50,261 nucleotides of DNA from an uncultured bacterium (GCA_937935255.1 CALGXT010000069.1:1-50261); one strand, 5' to 3'; positions 8,008 to 17,699 are shown, counted from the stretch's first letter. Numbers and translations are program-made. Notes: generated from the letters alone by a model not told the origin.

Positions 8008-9573
8008 ATGCGACGCCGCGTGACGATGCTGTATCTGGCCGCGGCTCTGGCCGCGTTCTTCGGCGCCGCGCGCATCCAGCCGACGTTGCTCCGCCTGCGC
8101 CGCGAGCATCATCTCTCGCCCGCCGAAGACCCGCTGGAGAACATGCCGCCGCTCGTCGTTTTCACCACGGTGGCGCTGGGCAGCTTCCGGGGTTTGCTGG
8201 TGGACGCCCTCTGGATGCGCGCCAGCCGCCTGCAGGAGGAAGGCAAGTATTTTGAGCTGGTGCAGCTCGCCGGCTGGATCACCCAGTTGCAACCGCGCTT
8301 CGCCTCCATCTGGGCCTTTCACGCCTGGAACATGGCCTACAACGTCAGCGTTATGCTGGCGTCGCCGGAGGATCGCTGGCGCTGGGTGCGCCACGGCATC
8401 TCCCTGCTGCGCGACGACGCCCTCCGGTACAACCCCGGCAATCCGCAAATTCATCGGGAACTGGCCTGGCTTTTCTCCCATAAAATGGGCGCGGACATGG
8501 ATCAGGCCCATTTTCATTACAAACGCGAATGGGCGCGCGAGATGACCCGCGTTTTCGGCGGCGGGCGCCCGGACTTCGACCGCTTGATAGCCGCTCCGCC
8601 GGACCCGGACGCCCTGCGCGCCATACCCGGCGTTGCGGAATTGTTGGCGGAACTCGAGGCCGCCGGTATCGCCCCGCCCTACGACCGAGCGCTCGATTCG
8701 GACGCCGTCTTGGCGATGCTGGTCGCCCGCGCGGAAACGGACGCGGCGGCCCGCGCCGCGCTCGACTATCTCCGCGCCCGCCGCGCCCGCCGCGTCTACA
8801 AGCTGGACCCCGCGCGCATGAAGGAAGTGGACGAACGCTACGGGCCCCTCGATTGGCGGCTGCCGGGCGCGCATGCGATTTATTGGGCCTGGAGGGGATT
8901 GCCCTCGGCGCGCAACCGCTTCGACCGCCTCTCGCTCGATCGCGCCATTTTTCAATCCATGGCGGACGCCTTTCTGCGAGGCCGTCTGGCGGAATCGCCC
9001 GACCTCGCCGCGTTCGCTTTGACGCCGAATCTCGAATTGTACGATCGAGTCCATGCCGCCTATGAAAAAGCGCTGAACGATTTTCCGGGCGATCCGACGC
9101 TTCCTACCGCCTTCGCCAATTTCCTGACCGACGCCGTCCTGCTGCACTACACCTACAACCTGGAGGCGCGCGCGCGGGCGATTTACGACGAGCTGCGGGC
9201 GCGGTTCCCGAAGGAGGAAAATGCCGGCGGTTTCGAAGCGTTCGTTGTACGAATTTGGCGCGAATACGCCCGCGATCTGCCGTCGGGACAAGCCGCCGCC
9301 TTCGTCGAGAGCGCGCTCTACCAAAGCCATTTCTGGGCGGCGCTCGGCGAGCGCGAGCGCGCCGCCGGCTTCGCGCGGATGGCGGCGCTGGTGTGGAACC
9401 GATACATGGAGGAGCGCAAAAACCCGGAATTTCGAGAGCGAACGGGACTGCCGCCGCTGGAGGAAATGGACCGCGTCGCGCGCGAGCGCGTGCGGGAGAT
9501 GATCGAAGCGGCGCGCCAACGCAACGCGGAAATCCGGTCGGACCCGCGCCGCCTGATCGCGCCGACGCCATGA
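8008..9573 (+). CDS. Membrane-anchored helical (TPR-like) protein of an ABC operon
   Basis: I do not recognise a named family for this 521-residue protein. It opens with a signal-anchor (MRRRVTMLYLAAALAAFFGAA, first 21 residues) and then appears almost wholly alpha-helical, with repeated aromatic/Ala patterns such as FELVQLAGWITQLQPRF and IHRELAWLFSHKMG that resemble TPR-like helical repeats. It lies 13 bp after the ABC permease with a strong ribosome site, so it is probably an accessory subunit on the outer face of the membrane. The open frame continues upstream inside the permease gene; the ATG at 8008 is chosen because of GGAGAAAGG and the hydrophobic start. The function is unknown. Confidence 0.75.
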   Translation: MRRRVTMLYLAAALAAFFGAARIQPTLLRLRREHHLSPAEDPLENMPPLVVFTTVALGSFRGLLVDALWMRASRLQEEGKYFELVQLAGWITQLQPRFASIWAFHAWNMAYNVSVMLASPEDRWRWVRHGISLLRDDALRYNPGNPQIHRELAWLFSHKMGADMDQAHFHYKREWAREMTRVFGGGRPDFDRLIAAPPDPDALRAIPGVAELLAELEAAGIAPPYDRALDSDAVLAMLVARAETDAAARAALDYLRARRARRVYKLDPARMKEVDERYGPLDWRLPGAHAIYWAWRGLPSARNRFDRLSLDRAIFQSMADAFLRGRLAESPDLAAFALTPNLELYDRVHAAYEKALNDFPGDPTLPTAFANFLTDAVLLHYTYNLEARARAIYDELRARFPKEENAGGFEAFVVRIWREYARDLPSGQAAAFVESALYQSHFWAALGERERAAGFARMAALVWNRYMEERKNPEFRERTGLPPLEEMDRVARERVREMIEAARQRNAEIRSDPRRLIAPTP

Positions 9574-10235
9574 ACTCGCTCGGGTTCCTTTTCGGGACGT
9601 CGTTTCTGGTGGGGCTTTCCGGCGCGCTCATGCCCGGACCGGTGCTGACGGCGACGATCGCCCATGCCTTGCGGCGCGGTTTCCGCGCGGGTCCCGCCAT
9701 CGTGCTGGGGCATGCGATCCTCGAACTGGCGGTGCTGGCGGCGGTGGCGTTCGGCCTCGGCGCCTGGCTGGCGCGCCCCGCCGTGATGGGACCGCTGGGA
9801 TTGGCGGGCGGTGTTTTACTGACGGCGATGGGCGCCCACATGGCGTTGACCGCGCCGGCCGCCGCCGACCGCGCGCTGGCGGAAGCCGGCGCGGCCGTCC
9901 CCGCGACGCTTCCGGTCTGGCGAACTCCCGCGGCCGCCGGCTTTTTGCTCAGTTTGTCGAACCCGTATTGGCTGCTCTGGTGGTGCACCATCGGTTTGAA
10001 TTACACGGCGCTCGCGCTCCGGCGGGGACCGGCGGGACTGGCGGCCTTTTACACCGGGCACATCTCCTCCGATCTGGTTTGGTACAGCGCGGTGGCGGCC
10101 GCCGTCGCGGCGGGTCGGCGGGTGTGTCCGCCCGCGGCCTATCGGAATGTGCTGCGGCTGTGCGGTCTCGCATTGGTCGCGATCGGCGCTCGGTTCGGCG
10201 CCGAAGGCCTCGCGCTGACGCCCCGGGCGATCTAA
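9570..10235 (+). CDS. LysE family translocator
   Basis: This 221-residue integral membrane protein has about six hydrophobic segments. It begins GFLFGTSFLVGLSGALMPGP, where the conserved PGP after the first helix is typical of LysE/RhtB amino-acid exporters. A second family feature is SLSNPYWLLWW around 130. The start ATG overlaps the previous stop (ATGA), so it is co-translated with the ABC set. The exported solute is not predictable; family members export amino acids and related compounds. Confidence 0.85.
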   Translation: MNSLGFLFGTSFLVGLSGALMPGPVLTATIAHALRRGFRAGPAIVLGHAILELAVLAAVAFGLGAWLARPAVMGPLGLAGGVLLTAMGAHMALTAPAAADRALAEAGAAVPATLPVWRTPAAAGFLLSLSNPYWLLWWCTIGLNYTALALRRGPAGLAAFYTGHISSDLVWYSAVAAAVAAGRRVCPPAAYRNVLRLCGLALVAIGARFGAEGLALTPRAI

Positions 10236-10354
10236 CGCCCCGAGGGACGCCGCCGCCCGCTCCGCCGCCGCACGTTTCTTTTCCGGTCGCATTTCCGCAT
10301 GCAATTGTCGCGCTCGCTGTATTCCGCCGGATCGCGACGAAGGGCTAAACTAAC

Positions 10355-10391
10355 GCGAACGGAAATTTTTATCGCGATTTCCGCGATTCGC
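10355..10391 (+). other. Inverted repeat upstream of the DUF6288 fusion gene
   Basis: GCGAA-C-GGAAAT pairs with ATTTCC-GCGA-TTCGC around a 10-nt loop (11 paired bases with two bulges). It ends about 40 bp before the ATG at 10431. It could be a leader hairpin or an operator. No conserved riboswitch is recognised. Confidence 0.35.
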
Positions 10392-10430
10392 CGACAACGG
10401 CGCCGATCTTCGCGAATAGGAACGAAAACC

Positions 10431-13400
10431 ATGAAAACGACGCGCCGCTTCGGAACTCTCGTCGCCGTGTGGTGCGCTTGGAGCGCGGGGGTGCGGGCGG
10501 GCGAGCTGCGCCTCAGCCGCTATTTCAGCGACCCGCTGGTTCTCCAGCGCGAGAAACCCAATGTCATCCGCGGTTTCGCCGCGCCGCGCGCCGCCGTCAC
10601 CGTTTCGTTCGGCGGACAGGAGAAGACCGTCGCCGCCGGGGCCGACGGCGCCTGGGCCGTGGCCCTCGATCCGATGCCGGCCTCCGCGACTCCGAGAGCG
10701 CTGGCCGTGAAATCGGGCCGCGAAACGGTGGCGCTGAACGACGTGCTCGTCGGCGATGTGTTTCTTGTGGCGCTCCAGACGAGTGTGGATCTTTCGCTGG
10801 GCGCGACGCCCGAAGGGCGGGCGGCGGCCGCGGCGCATCCCAACGCTGCGCGCCTGCGCGCCATCTCCATCCGGACGGCGCCGGCCGGGGCGCCGCAAGC
10901 GGACCTCGCGCCCGAAGCGACAACGGGATGGACGGCGATCAACCGGGAGTCCGCGCTGCGCTTATCCGCGGCGGCCTATTATCTCGGGCGCGATCTGGCC
11001 GCCGAAGCGGACGCGCCGATCGGCATCGTGGATCTCCATCTCGGGCCGGCGTTCCCGGTGAGCTGGCTCAGCCGGGAGTCATTGCTGGAGACGGAAAAAT
11101 TTTACGGCAAGACCGATGTGCCGGGACTCGTTCGGCGCTTCGACGCGCTGCTGGAGCGGAAAGCGAAAGGAGAGCCTTTGCCGCCGAAGGAATCCGTAAC
11201 GGACGATACGCTGCTGACCTATGCGATCTTTCCCGCCGGCGGCTACAACGCCGTGCTGCATCCGCTGCGCGGGCTGGCCCTCAAGGCCGCGCTGGTTCAG
11301 CTCGGCAACGATTATCCGCACATGATTTACTCGGAGCTCGAACGGGCGGGCCGGCAATTCGATCGCGAGGAACTGAACCGCGCCTATGTGCAGACGTACG
11401 ATTTTCGCAAAACCGGCTGGCGCATGGCGCCGGTGACGACGCCGCGCATCCCGCGCGAATGGCGCGCGGTCTTCGGCGATTCCGCCCTGCCGTTCGGCCT
11501 GATCCTGCCGCCGGGTTCGGACCTCGCCACGCTGGCCGCGCACCATCGCGAGATGCGGGAGCTGCACCGGCGCACGGCGGAGGAGAATCCCGGCGTCGGC
11601 CTGATTCTACCCGGCATGGAGAATATTCCGTTCAGCGCGCAACCGGCGGATGCGGCGTTGTTGGCTCAGCGTTGTCTCCACTGGATTCGAGGCGCGGTGT
11701 TGGGGCGCGCGGATGCGCCGGCGACCGGCCCGCTGTTCGAGCGGCTGGAGCCGAATTTCAATGAGGCGGTCATCCGGTTCAAGGAAGGCACGGCCCGCGG
11801 ACTTCAGGCGAAGGCGGGAGCGTTGGGTTTCTTCGAGGCGGCCGGAGTCGAAAGCGAATACCGTCCGGTGGACGCCGTGATCGAGGGCGAGACGATCCGC
11901 GTTCGCAGCGATGCGCTGAGCCGCATCGCGCATGTCCGCTACAACTGGAACGACCGGCCCAACGCGGGCTTGGTCAACGCGGCCGGATTGCCCGCCCTGC
12001 CGTTCCGCTCCGAGAAGGCGGATTATGTCTGGTTCCACACCCACGACGACAACGATCTGCCGATGGAGTATTCCACGCCGGCCAACGAGTGGCCGCCGAG
12101 CGATGTCGCGCTGATCAGCGGCCATCTCAAGACGCACGGCTATACCAACTTTTCCGGCTGGCTGGGGCCGATCGGCGTCCGCACCGGGCCCTTCGGCCCG
12201 AATATGGGGGTTCGCGAGGTGAAGGCCGGCTCGCCGGCGGACGGCAAACTCTTCGTCGGCGACATGATTTATAGCGTAAATGGAATGCCGGTGGGCGCGA
12301 AGGCGTGGGAGGCGATGTCGGCGGCGATTACGGAGAGCGAGACGCGCGAAATGAACGGCCGACTGACGCTCGGCGTGCGCCGGCGGGGCGAGAACCTGGA
12401 CGTGGAAATCACCTTGCCCGTGATGGGCCGCTACAGCGCGACGGCGCCTTACGATTGTCCGAAGACCGAGAAGATCATTGCGAATCTCGAAAAATGGGTC
12501 GTTTCGCGCGGCGCCGATGCGGGGTTTCTCAACACCGACGCCCTGTTCCTGCTGGCCACGGGCAACCCGGAACTGCTGGGCTACGTTCGCCGGGTCGTCT
12601 ATAAAAAAATGGCCGGCATGAAACTCACGTACCCGATTGACCCCTCGAAAGCGGGGAAAAGCTGGCACAACTCCGCGGATGCGCTCTTGTTCGGCGAGTA
12701 CTATCTGGCCACCGGCGACCGCAATGTGCTGCCGCATCTCAAGTATGTGTGCGACCGGCTGGCGGCGACGATGCAGCCGGGCGGCGGCTGGCGGCACAAC
12801 TATCCGGGCGGGCCGACCTATGGCCTGATCCCGAACGCCGGCCTGCCGGGCGTGATGGGCATGCATTTCGCCAAAGTGGCCGGCATGGATATTGATTTCG
12901 ACGCCTATCGGCAGGCAGTCTATTTCTATCAGCATCAGCAGGCGGATACCGGCTTCATGATCTACGGAATCGGCGTCCAGCGCCCCGATCCCGCGCCGCT
13001 CGATCCCGACGCCATGGCCGCCGGCAAGCTGTCCACCTACAACGGCGGATTGTCCGCCGCCGGCATTCTGATGAAGCTGGTCGGCGATACGCGCGCGGCG
13101 CACTTGTGTTCCTTGATCAGCGCGTTCGCCTGGAACAACACCTTCGACGGGCACGGCGGCAATTTCTGGAACAACTTCTGGACGCCGCTGGGCGCGCACG
13201 CCCATGGACGCCCCGCATTCGTTCATTTCTGGAAGAATCACCTCTGGTATCGCGAGCTCAATCGGATGTATGACGGCAGCCTGATCCAGCATGAGAACGG
13301 GGACGTCGGCGCGGGAACCGGCATCGCCCTGGCCGCCCCGCGCCGGCGGCTGCAAATCCTCGGCGCTCCGCCATCCCCGTTTGCGGCGGACGCCCCCGAA

Positions 13401-14360
13401 TCGCTGAAACCCGCGATCGCCGACTACACGGCGCGAGACTATGCCGCCTGCGCCCGGCGCGTGGATGAGTTGCTGGCCGGCGGAACCGTCGGCCGGGTCG
13501 AGCGGCCGACGGTGGAGGCCCTCGGCCGCGCCGCGCGCGAGATGGAGGCGAGCATTGCCGCCGACCTGTCACGAATGGAGGCCTTGGCGCGCGCCGGCGA
13601 TCCGGCGACGGCGCGCGAGTTTCTCGCCCCCCTCAAGGGCGTGATGAAGGCGGACGACGCGAGGTTGTTGGCCGTTGAAAAAATGATCGCCGAGTCTCCG
13701 CAGCGAACGACGGCGAGGCCCGCGGCGTCCTCGAGGATGGAAGTCGAAGCGGAATCGGCGGAGGACGCGGCGAGCAAGGCCGCGGCGAAGGAGGAAGCCG
13801 CGGAGCGCGCCGCTCAAGCGGCGAAAGCGTCGCGCGAATGGGTTTGTCTGGTCACCGAGGCCCTGACCGGTCGCAGCTCGGCGAAGACGCCGGGCAAAGT
13901 TCCCGAGGCGCAGGCGAATCGTTGGCGCATGAAGGTGGTGGAGAACCTGTCGCAGGCGCCCGCCGATTGGATGACGCCCGACTACGACGATTCACGCTGG
14001 AGCGAGACCACGCTGCCGATCTCGTGGCGGATGTATCACACCGCGCTCTTTCGAACGAAGTTCAACGTGGCGGACAAAGACGCGTTCGACGGCCTCCGCT
14101 TCCGCGGCTGGGTCTTCCGGCAGCAGGCGATGGCGATCTATCTCAACGGTCATTTGATCGGCCGGGTCAACAACATCGAGGGCAAGACGGGCGACATGGA
14201 CGGGGATTTTCTCGATTCCGCGGTCCGCTATCTCCGCAACGGCGAGAACACCCTGGCCGTCACGACCCGCCACAACTGGCGCTGGGGGATGCTGTCCATG
14301 CATGTGTACAACGACGGTTTCGGTTTCCGGCTCGATGCGCGCAAGAAACCGGCGAAGTGA
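10431..14360 (+). CDS. Secreted DUF6288-type protein with degenerate SIAE-like esterase, PDZ and galactose-binding-like domains
   Basis: This 1309-residue exported protein has a signal peptide (MKTTRRFGTLVAVWCAWSAG, cleavage near 23-24). The first 450 residues follow the sialate O-acetylesterase (SGNH) fold, but the catalytic positions are changed: the expected GQSNM block reads LQTSV near 115, and the expected Asp-x-His near 400 reads NIP in MENIPF. A PDZ-like segment (about 575-665; VGDMIYSVNGMPVG) leads into a DUF6288-like alpha-helical region (about 675-965; SADALLFGEYYLATGDR). An Ala/Glu-rich helical stretch follows, then a beta-galactosidase-like jelly roll (about 1160-1300; YDDSRWSETTLPISW). 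It is probably a glycan-binding or glycan-processing protein. It sits upstream of a sulfatase and a glycosidase. The start is the ATG directly before the signal peptide. Confidence 0.8.
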   Translation: MKTTRRFGTLVAVWCAWSAGVRAGELRLSRYFSDPLVLQREKPNVIRGFAAPRAAVTVSFGGQEKTVAAGADGAWAVALDPMPASATPRALAVKSGRETVALNDVLVGDVFLVALQTSVDLSLGATPEGRAAAAAHPNAARLRAISIRTAPAGAPQADLAPEATTGWTAINRESALRLSAAAYYLGRDLAAEADAPIGIVDLHLGPAFPVSWLSRESLLETEKFYGKTDVPGLVRRFDALLERKAKGEPLPPKESVTDDTLLTYAIFPAGGYNAVLHPLRGLALKAALVQLGNDYPHMIYSELERAGRQFDREELNRAYVQTYDFRKTGWRMAPVTTPRIPREWRAVFGDSALPFGLILPPGSDLATLAAHHREMRELHRRTAEENPGVGLILPGMENIPFSAQPADAALLAQRCLHWIRGAVLGRADAPATGPLFERLEPNFNEAVIRFKEGTARGLQAKAGALGFFEAAGVESEYRPVDAVIEGETIRVRSDALSRIAHVRYNWNDRPNAGLVNAAGLPALPFRSEKADYVWFHTHDDNDLPMEYSTPANEWPPSDVALISGHLKTHGYTNFSGWLGPIGVRTGPFGPNMGVREVKAGSPADGKLFVGDMIYSVNGMPVGAKAWEAMSAAITESETREMNGRLTLGVRRRGENLDVEITLPVMGRYSATAPYDCPKTEKIIANLEKWVVSRGADAGFLNTDALFLLATGNPELLGYVRRVVYKKMAGMKLTYPIDPSKAGKSWHNSADALLFGEYYLATGDRNVLPHLKYVCDRLAATMQPGGGWRHNYPGGPTYGLIPNAGLPGVMGMHFAKVAGMDIDFDAYRQAVYFYQHQQADTGFMIYGIGVQRPDPAPLDPDAMAAGKLSTYNGGLSAAGILMKLVGDTRAAHLCSLISAFAWNNTFDGHGGNFWNNFWTPLGAHAHGRPAFVHFWKNHLWYRELNRMYDGSLIQHENGDVGAGTGIALAAPRRRLQILGAPPSPFAADAPESLKPAIADYTARDYAACARRVDELLAGGTVGRVERPTVEALGRAAREMEASIAADLSRMEALARAGDPATAREFLAPLKGVMKADDARLLAVEKMIAESPQRTTARPAASSRMEVEAESAEDAASKAAAKEEAAERAAQAAKASREWVCLVTEALTGRSSAKTPGKVPEAQANRWRMKVVENLSQAPADWMTPDYDDSRWSETTLPISWRMYHTALFRTKFNVADKDAFDGLRFRGWVFRQQAMAIYLNGHLIGRVNNIEGKTGDMDGDFLDSAVRYLRNGENTLAVTTRHNWRWGMLSMHVYNDGFGFRLDARKKPAK

Positions 14361-14460
14361 AATGCCGAATGCCGAATTCTGAATGCCGAAAGGAATTTAC
14401 GGGATGACGCGGAAAAGGGATTCGCGCCCCAACGGGCTCATTTTGATGTTCGCTCCCCGC

Positions 14461-14519
14461 GGCGCGAGCACGCTTGCGCCCCACGGCCGGGGACCGTAGG
14501 GCCTCAGCTTGCTGAGGCC
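14461..14519. repeat. Inverted pair of GAGCTTGCTC hairpin repeats
   Basis: 14500-14519 is a perfect hairpin, GGCCTCAGC-TT-GCTGAGGCC, preceded by CCGTAG. 14461-14480 is a decayed copy on the opposite strand, differing by about three bases from the copy at 29965-29984. They lie between the DUF6288 gene and the sulfatase. Upstream, near 14363-14392, the short phrase GAATGCCGAA is repeated. Confidence 0.65.
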
Positions 14520-14565
14520 GCGATGCCATCCCAGAGCAGGTCAGGACAATTGTGAGACGACTAGT

Positions 14566-15978
14566 ATGCCCCAGAACGACTCACGTCCCAATATCTTGAT
14601 CCTGATGTGCGACCAGATGCAGGCTCGGCGCATGGGTTTTGTGGATGGGATCGCGATCACGCCGAACCTGGATGCGCTGGCCGCCGAGGGCGTGCATTTT
14701 CGAAACGCCCTTACCGTGCACGGGCAATGCGTGCCCTCGCGTTGCGCCTTCATGACGGGCATGCCGCCGCACGCTTGCAATGTGATGGTGAACTACGGCT
14801 TTTTCGGCCATTGCGGGCATCTGACCGCGCGGAATCGGACGTTTGTGCAGGAGTTTCAGGAACGCGGCTGGACCACCGCGCACTTCGGCAAGAGCCATTT
14901 GGGTTCGCCCCTTCGGACCCTGGGATTCGACGTCGGCGAATGCCTGGACGGCGAATTTCCGCCGGGCAAAGAACCGCCGGAACGCGTTCGCCTGCGCGAA
15001 GAGAACCTGCGACGCGGCGGCGACGGGCTGACCGCTGAGGGGCCGGAAAATTCCACCCACTACAAGGCCCTGCGGGAGGGACTCCCCTGGCTGGCAAACT
15101 ACGATCCGAAATCCGGCCCCTTGCTCTTCATGTTCGATACCAATCTCCCGCATCCGCCGTTTTACTACGAGCCGGAGTGGCGGGACCGGTTCCGGCCGGA
15201 AGCCATGATCCTGCCGAGGAGCTATTACGAGGAAACCTTCGAGGGCAAGCCGCCCTTTCTTCGGGAACATGCCGAGCGCGGGCCGCACAAACTGGAGAGC
15301 GAGGCGCAGTTGCGGGAGGAGATGGCGCAGTATTACACACTGATCGCCGCGGTGGACAAAGCCTGCGGGCAAATCGGCGAAATTTTTAAACGGAAAGGAA
15401 TGTGGGAAAACACCATCGCCCTTTTTCTTTCCGATCACGGCGACCTGATGGGCGCGCACCGATTCCGCCGAAAAGGGACCATGCCCTACGAGGAGCTTTA
15501 CAACATCCCTTGCATCCTGAAACTGCCGGCCGGCGTGCCGCGCCGGCGGGCGGTGATCGAGGAGGTCGTGGCGTCCACCGATTTGCCGGGGGCCCTGCTG
15601 GAACTGGCCGGCATCCGGCCGCCGCCCCCTTTCGCTGAAAGCGATGCGGCGCGGGCCTTGCGCCGCGACGCCCCGACCGGTCACGAACGCGTGTTCTTCG
15701 AACACTACGCGGCCTGGTGGGGGCGGCACCCCTTCTATGGCGTGCGCACCGCGACGATGAAATACGTGCGCTACTATGGCGACGAGCAATTCGAAGAGCT
15801 GTACGACCTTGCGCGAGACCCGGAAGAACTCCACAATGTCGCCGGCGATCCCGCCTATCGCGAAGCCCGCCGGAAACTGTCCGCCGCAGCGGACGGATGG
15901 TGGGCGTCTACGGGAGGCCGGAGCGCCGACTTCTACGAGACCGAGCCGTTTCGAAACAATTTAAACCGGGTTGAATGA
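14566..15978 (+). CDS. Sulfatase, type I (formylglycine-dependent)
   Basis: This 470-residue arylsulfatase-family enzyme hydrolyses sulfate esters. The formylglycine signature CVPSR is at 55-59, with Cys55 the residue that must be modified. An N-terminal metal-binding segment (ILILMCDQ) and the conserved SDHGD motif complete the active site. No signal peptide is visible from the ATG at 14566 or from the upstream frame to 14509, so cytoplasmic action is possible, which is atypical for a glycan sulfatase. No formylglycine-generating enzyme or anSME gene is in the window. The glycosidase gene starts 39 bp downstream, so the two may be co-transcribed and act on the same sulfated glycan. Confidence 0.93.
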   Translation: MPQNDSRPNILILMCDQMQARRMGFVDGIAITPNLDALAAEGVHFRNALTVHGQCVPSRCAFMTGMPPHACNVMVNYGFFGHCGHLTARNRTFVQEFQERGWTTAHFGKSHLGSPLRTLGFDVGECLDGEFPPGKEPPERVRLREENLRRGGDGLTAEGPENSTHYKALREGLPWLANYDPKSGPLLFMFDTNLPHPPFYYEPEWRDRFRPEAMILPRSYYEETFEGKPPFLREHAERGPHKLESEAQLREEMAQYYTLIAAVDKACGQIGEIFKRKGMWENTIALFLSDHGDLMGAHRFRRKGTMPYEELYNIPCILKLPAGVPRRRAVIEEVVASTDLPGALLELAGIRPPPPFAESDAARALRRDAPTGHERVFFEHYAAWWGRHPFYGVRTATMKYVRYYGDEQFEELYDLARDPEELHNVAGDPAYREARRKLSAAADGWWASTGGRSADFYETEPFRNNLNRVE

Positions 15979-16017
15979 CCGGGCGACGTCGTCCGGCCTC
16001 GCCGGGAGCGCGATGGC

Positions 16018-17604
16018 ATGACCCTCGGCATTTTGACCGCCGCCAAAATGGATGCGCGCGTTGCGGAATTCAACCGCAACGATCGCGAGTTGTATCGCCA
16101 GCACATTGCCAACGAACGAGCGGCGGAGTGGATGGCCCGCAACGTCCCCCGGTTTGAATGCCCGGACGAGGAAATCGAGGAAATTTACTATTTTCGGTGG
16201 TGGACGTTTCGCAAGCATATCAAAGAGACGCCGGACGGCTTCGTCATCACCGAGTTTCTGCCGCCCGTCGGTTGGGCCGGGAAGCACAACACCATCAATT
16301 GCGCGGCGGGCCACCATTTTCGCGAGGGGCGCTGGCTGCGCGACGCCCGCTATCTCGACGACTACGCGCATTTCTGGCTGCGCGGCGGCGGCGAGGTGCG
16401 CACTCGGATCCAGACCCGGCGCGGGTACAGCTTTTGGATCGCCGACTCCCTGCTCGCGCGGGCCCGCGTGACGGGACAGTTCGATCTGTGCATCGAACTG
16501 CTGCCCGACCTGATCGCCAACTACGAAGGATGGGAACGCGAGCAGCGCGACGCTAACGGGCTTTTTTGGCAGATGGACGACCGCGACGGCATGGAGTTTT
16601 CCATCTCGGGTCGTCTCGCCCCGAAGGCGCTGGGCTATCGGCCGACCCTCAACAGCTATATGTACGGCGACGCACTCGCCATCGCCGAGATCGCCGAACG
16701 CGCGGGGGACGCCGGCTGCGCCCGGCGTTATCGCGAGAAGGCCGCCGAGATTCGACGGCTGACGCAAACGCATCTCTGGGATCCCCAGGCGCGTTTTTTC
16801 AAGGTATTGCCGCGAATCGAGCGGCCAACGCTTTCCGACGCCCGGGAATTGCACGGCTACACGCCCTGGTATTTCAATCTCCCGGACGACGACGAAACGT
16901 CGGAGGCCTGGGCGCAGTTGATGGATCCCAAGGGATTCTTCGCGCCCTTCGGCCCGACCACGGCCGAGCAGCGGCATCCGGAGTTCGCGGTGATCTACAG
17001 CCGGATTGGCTGCCAATGGAACGGTCCGAGTTGGCCGTACGCGACGTCCGTCACCCTGACGGCGATGGCCAATTTATTGAACGACTACCGTCAAGAGGTC
17101 GTGACACGCGAGGACTACTTCAAAATTCTCAAGATCTACACCCGTTCGCACCGGCTTCGGCTCGACGACGGACGCGTCGTGCCGTGGATAGACGAGAGTC
17201 TGAATCCGTTCACGGGCGACTGGCTCACGCGCACATGCTTGAAGAGAGGCGTCGGCAGGAAGACCCCCGGATGGACCGACGGCGCGGCCGATCCCGCCAA
17301 AATCGAAGAGCGCGGAAAGGATTACAACCATTCGACGTATTGCGACCTGATCATCAACGGGCTGGCGGGGCTGCGCCCGCGGAGCGACGACCGTTTGAGC
17401 GTCGCTCCGCTCGTTCCCGCGGAGTGGGCCTATTTTTGTCTCGATCGCATTCGTTACCACGGTCGGGATATTGCGATCGTCTATGACAAAACGGGCCGAC
17501 GGTATGGGCGGGGCAGGGGGTTGCAACTGTTTTGCGACGGCGAGCGGATCGCCGGCGGCGAATCCTGCTCCCGTATGGACGTGGACTTGCCCGAAAAAAG
17601 CTGA
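16018..17604 (+). CDS. Six-hairpin glycosidase, MGH1/GH63-like
   Basis: This 528-residue protein carries an (alpha/alpha)6-barrel pattern seen in trehalase/GH63/mannosylglycerate-hydrolase-like enzymes. Recognisable stretches are LNSYMYGDALAIAEIAERAG, HGYTPWYFNLPDDDETSEAW and WNGPSWPYATSVTLTAMANL. The WNGPSWPYAT block and the late NHSTYCDLIINGLAGL block are typical of the family. There is no signal peptide. Coupling to the upstream sulfatase is likely, since the gap is only 39 bp. It probably removes sugars from a desulfated oligosaccharide; the exact linkage cannot be inferred. Confidence 0.82.
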   Translation: MTLGILTAAKMDARVAEFNRNDRELYRQHIANERAAEWMARNVPRFECPDEEIEEIYYFRWWTFRKHIKETPDGFVITEFLPPVGWAGKHNTINCAAGHHFREGRWLRDARYLDDYAHFWLRGGGEVRTRIQTRRGYSFWIADSLLARARVTGQFDLCIELLPDLIANYEGWEREQRDANGLFWQMDDRDGMEFSISGRLAPKALGYRPTLNSYMYGDALAIAEIAERAGDAGCARRYREKAAEIRRLTQTHLWDPQARFFKVLPRIERPTLSDARELHGYTPWYFNLPDDDETSEAWAQLMDPKGFFAPFGPTTAEQRHPEFAVIYSRIGCQWNGPSWPYATSVTLTAMANLLNDYRQEVVTREDYFKILKIYTRSHRLRLDDGRVVPWIDESLNPFTGDWLTRTCLKRGVGRKTPGWTDGAADPAKIEERGKDYNHSTYCDLIINGLAGLRPRSDDRLSVAPLVPAEWAYFCLDRIRYHGRDIAIVYDKTGRRYGRGRGLQLFCDGERIAGGESCSRMDVDLPEKS

Positions 17605-17625
17605 AGCGGAAATAGCGGACGTCAG

Positions 17626-17699
17626 CGCACCCGGCAGGATTTGAACCTGCAACCCTCAGATCCGAAGTCTGATGCTCTGTCCAATTGCGCTACGGGTGC
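17626..17699 (-). tRNA. tRNA-Arg, anticodon TCG
   Basis: On the minus strand the acceptor stem GCACCCG/CGGGTGC is perfect. The D arm is GCGC-AATTGGACA-GAGC, the anticodon stem is TCAGA/TCTGA with loop CTTCGGA (anticodon UCG, reads CGA), and the T arm is GCAGG-TTCAAAT-CCTGC. The CCA tail is not encoded. It is a complete tRNA with no insertion. Confidence 0.95.
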
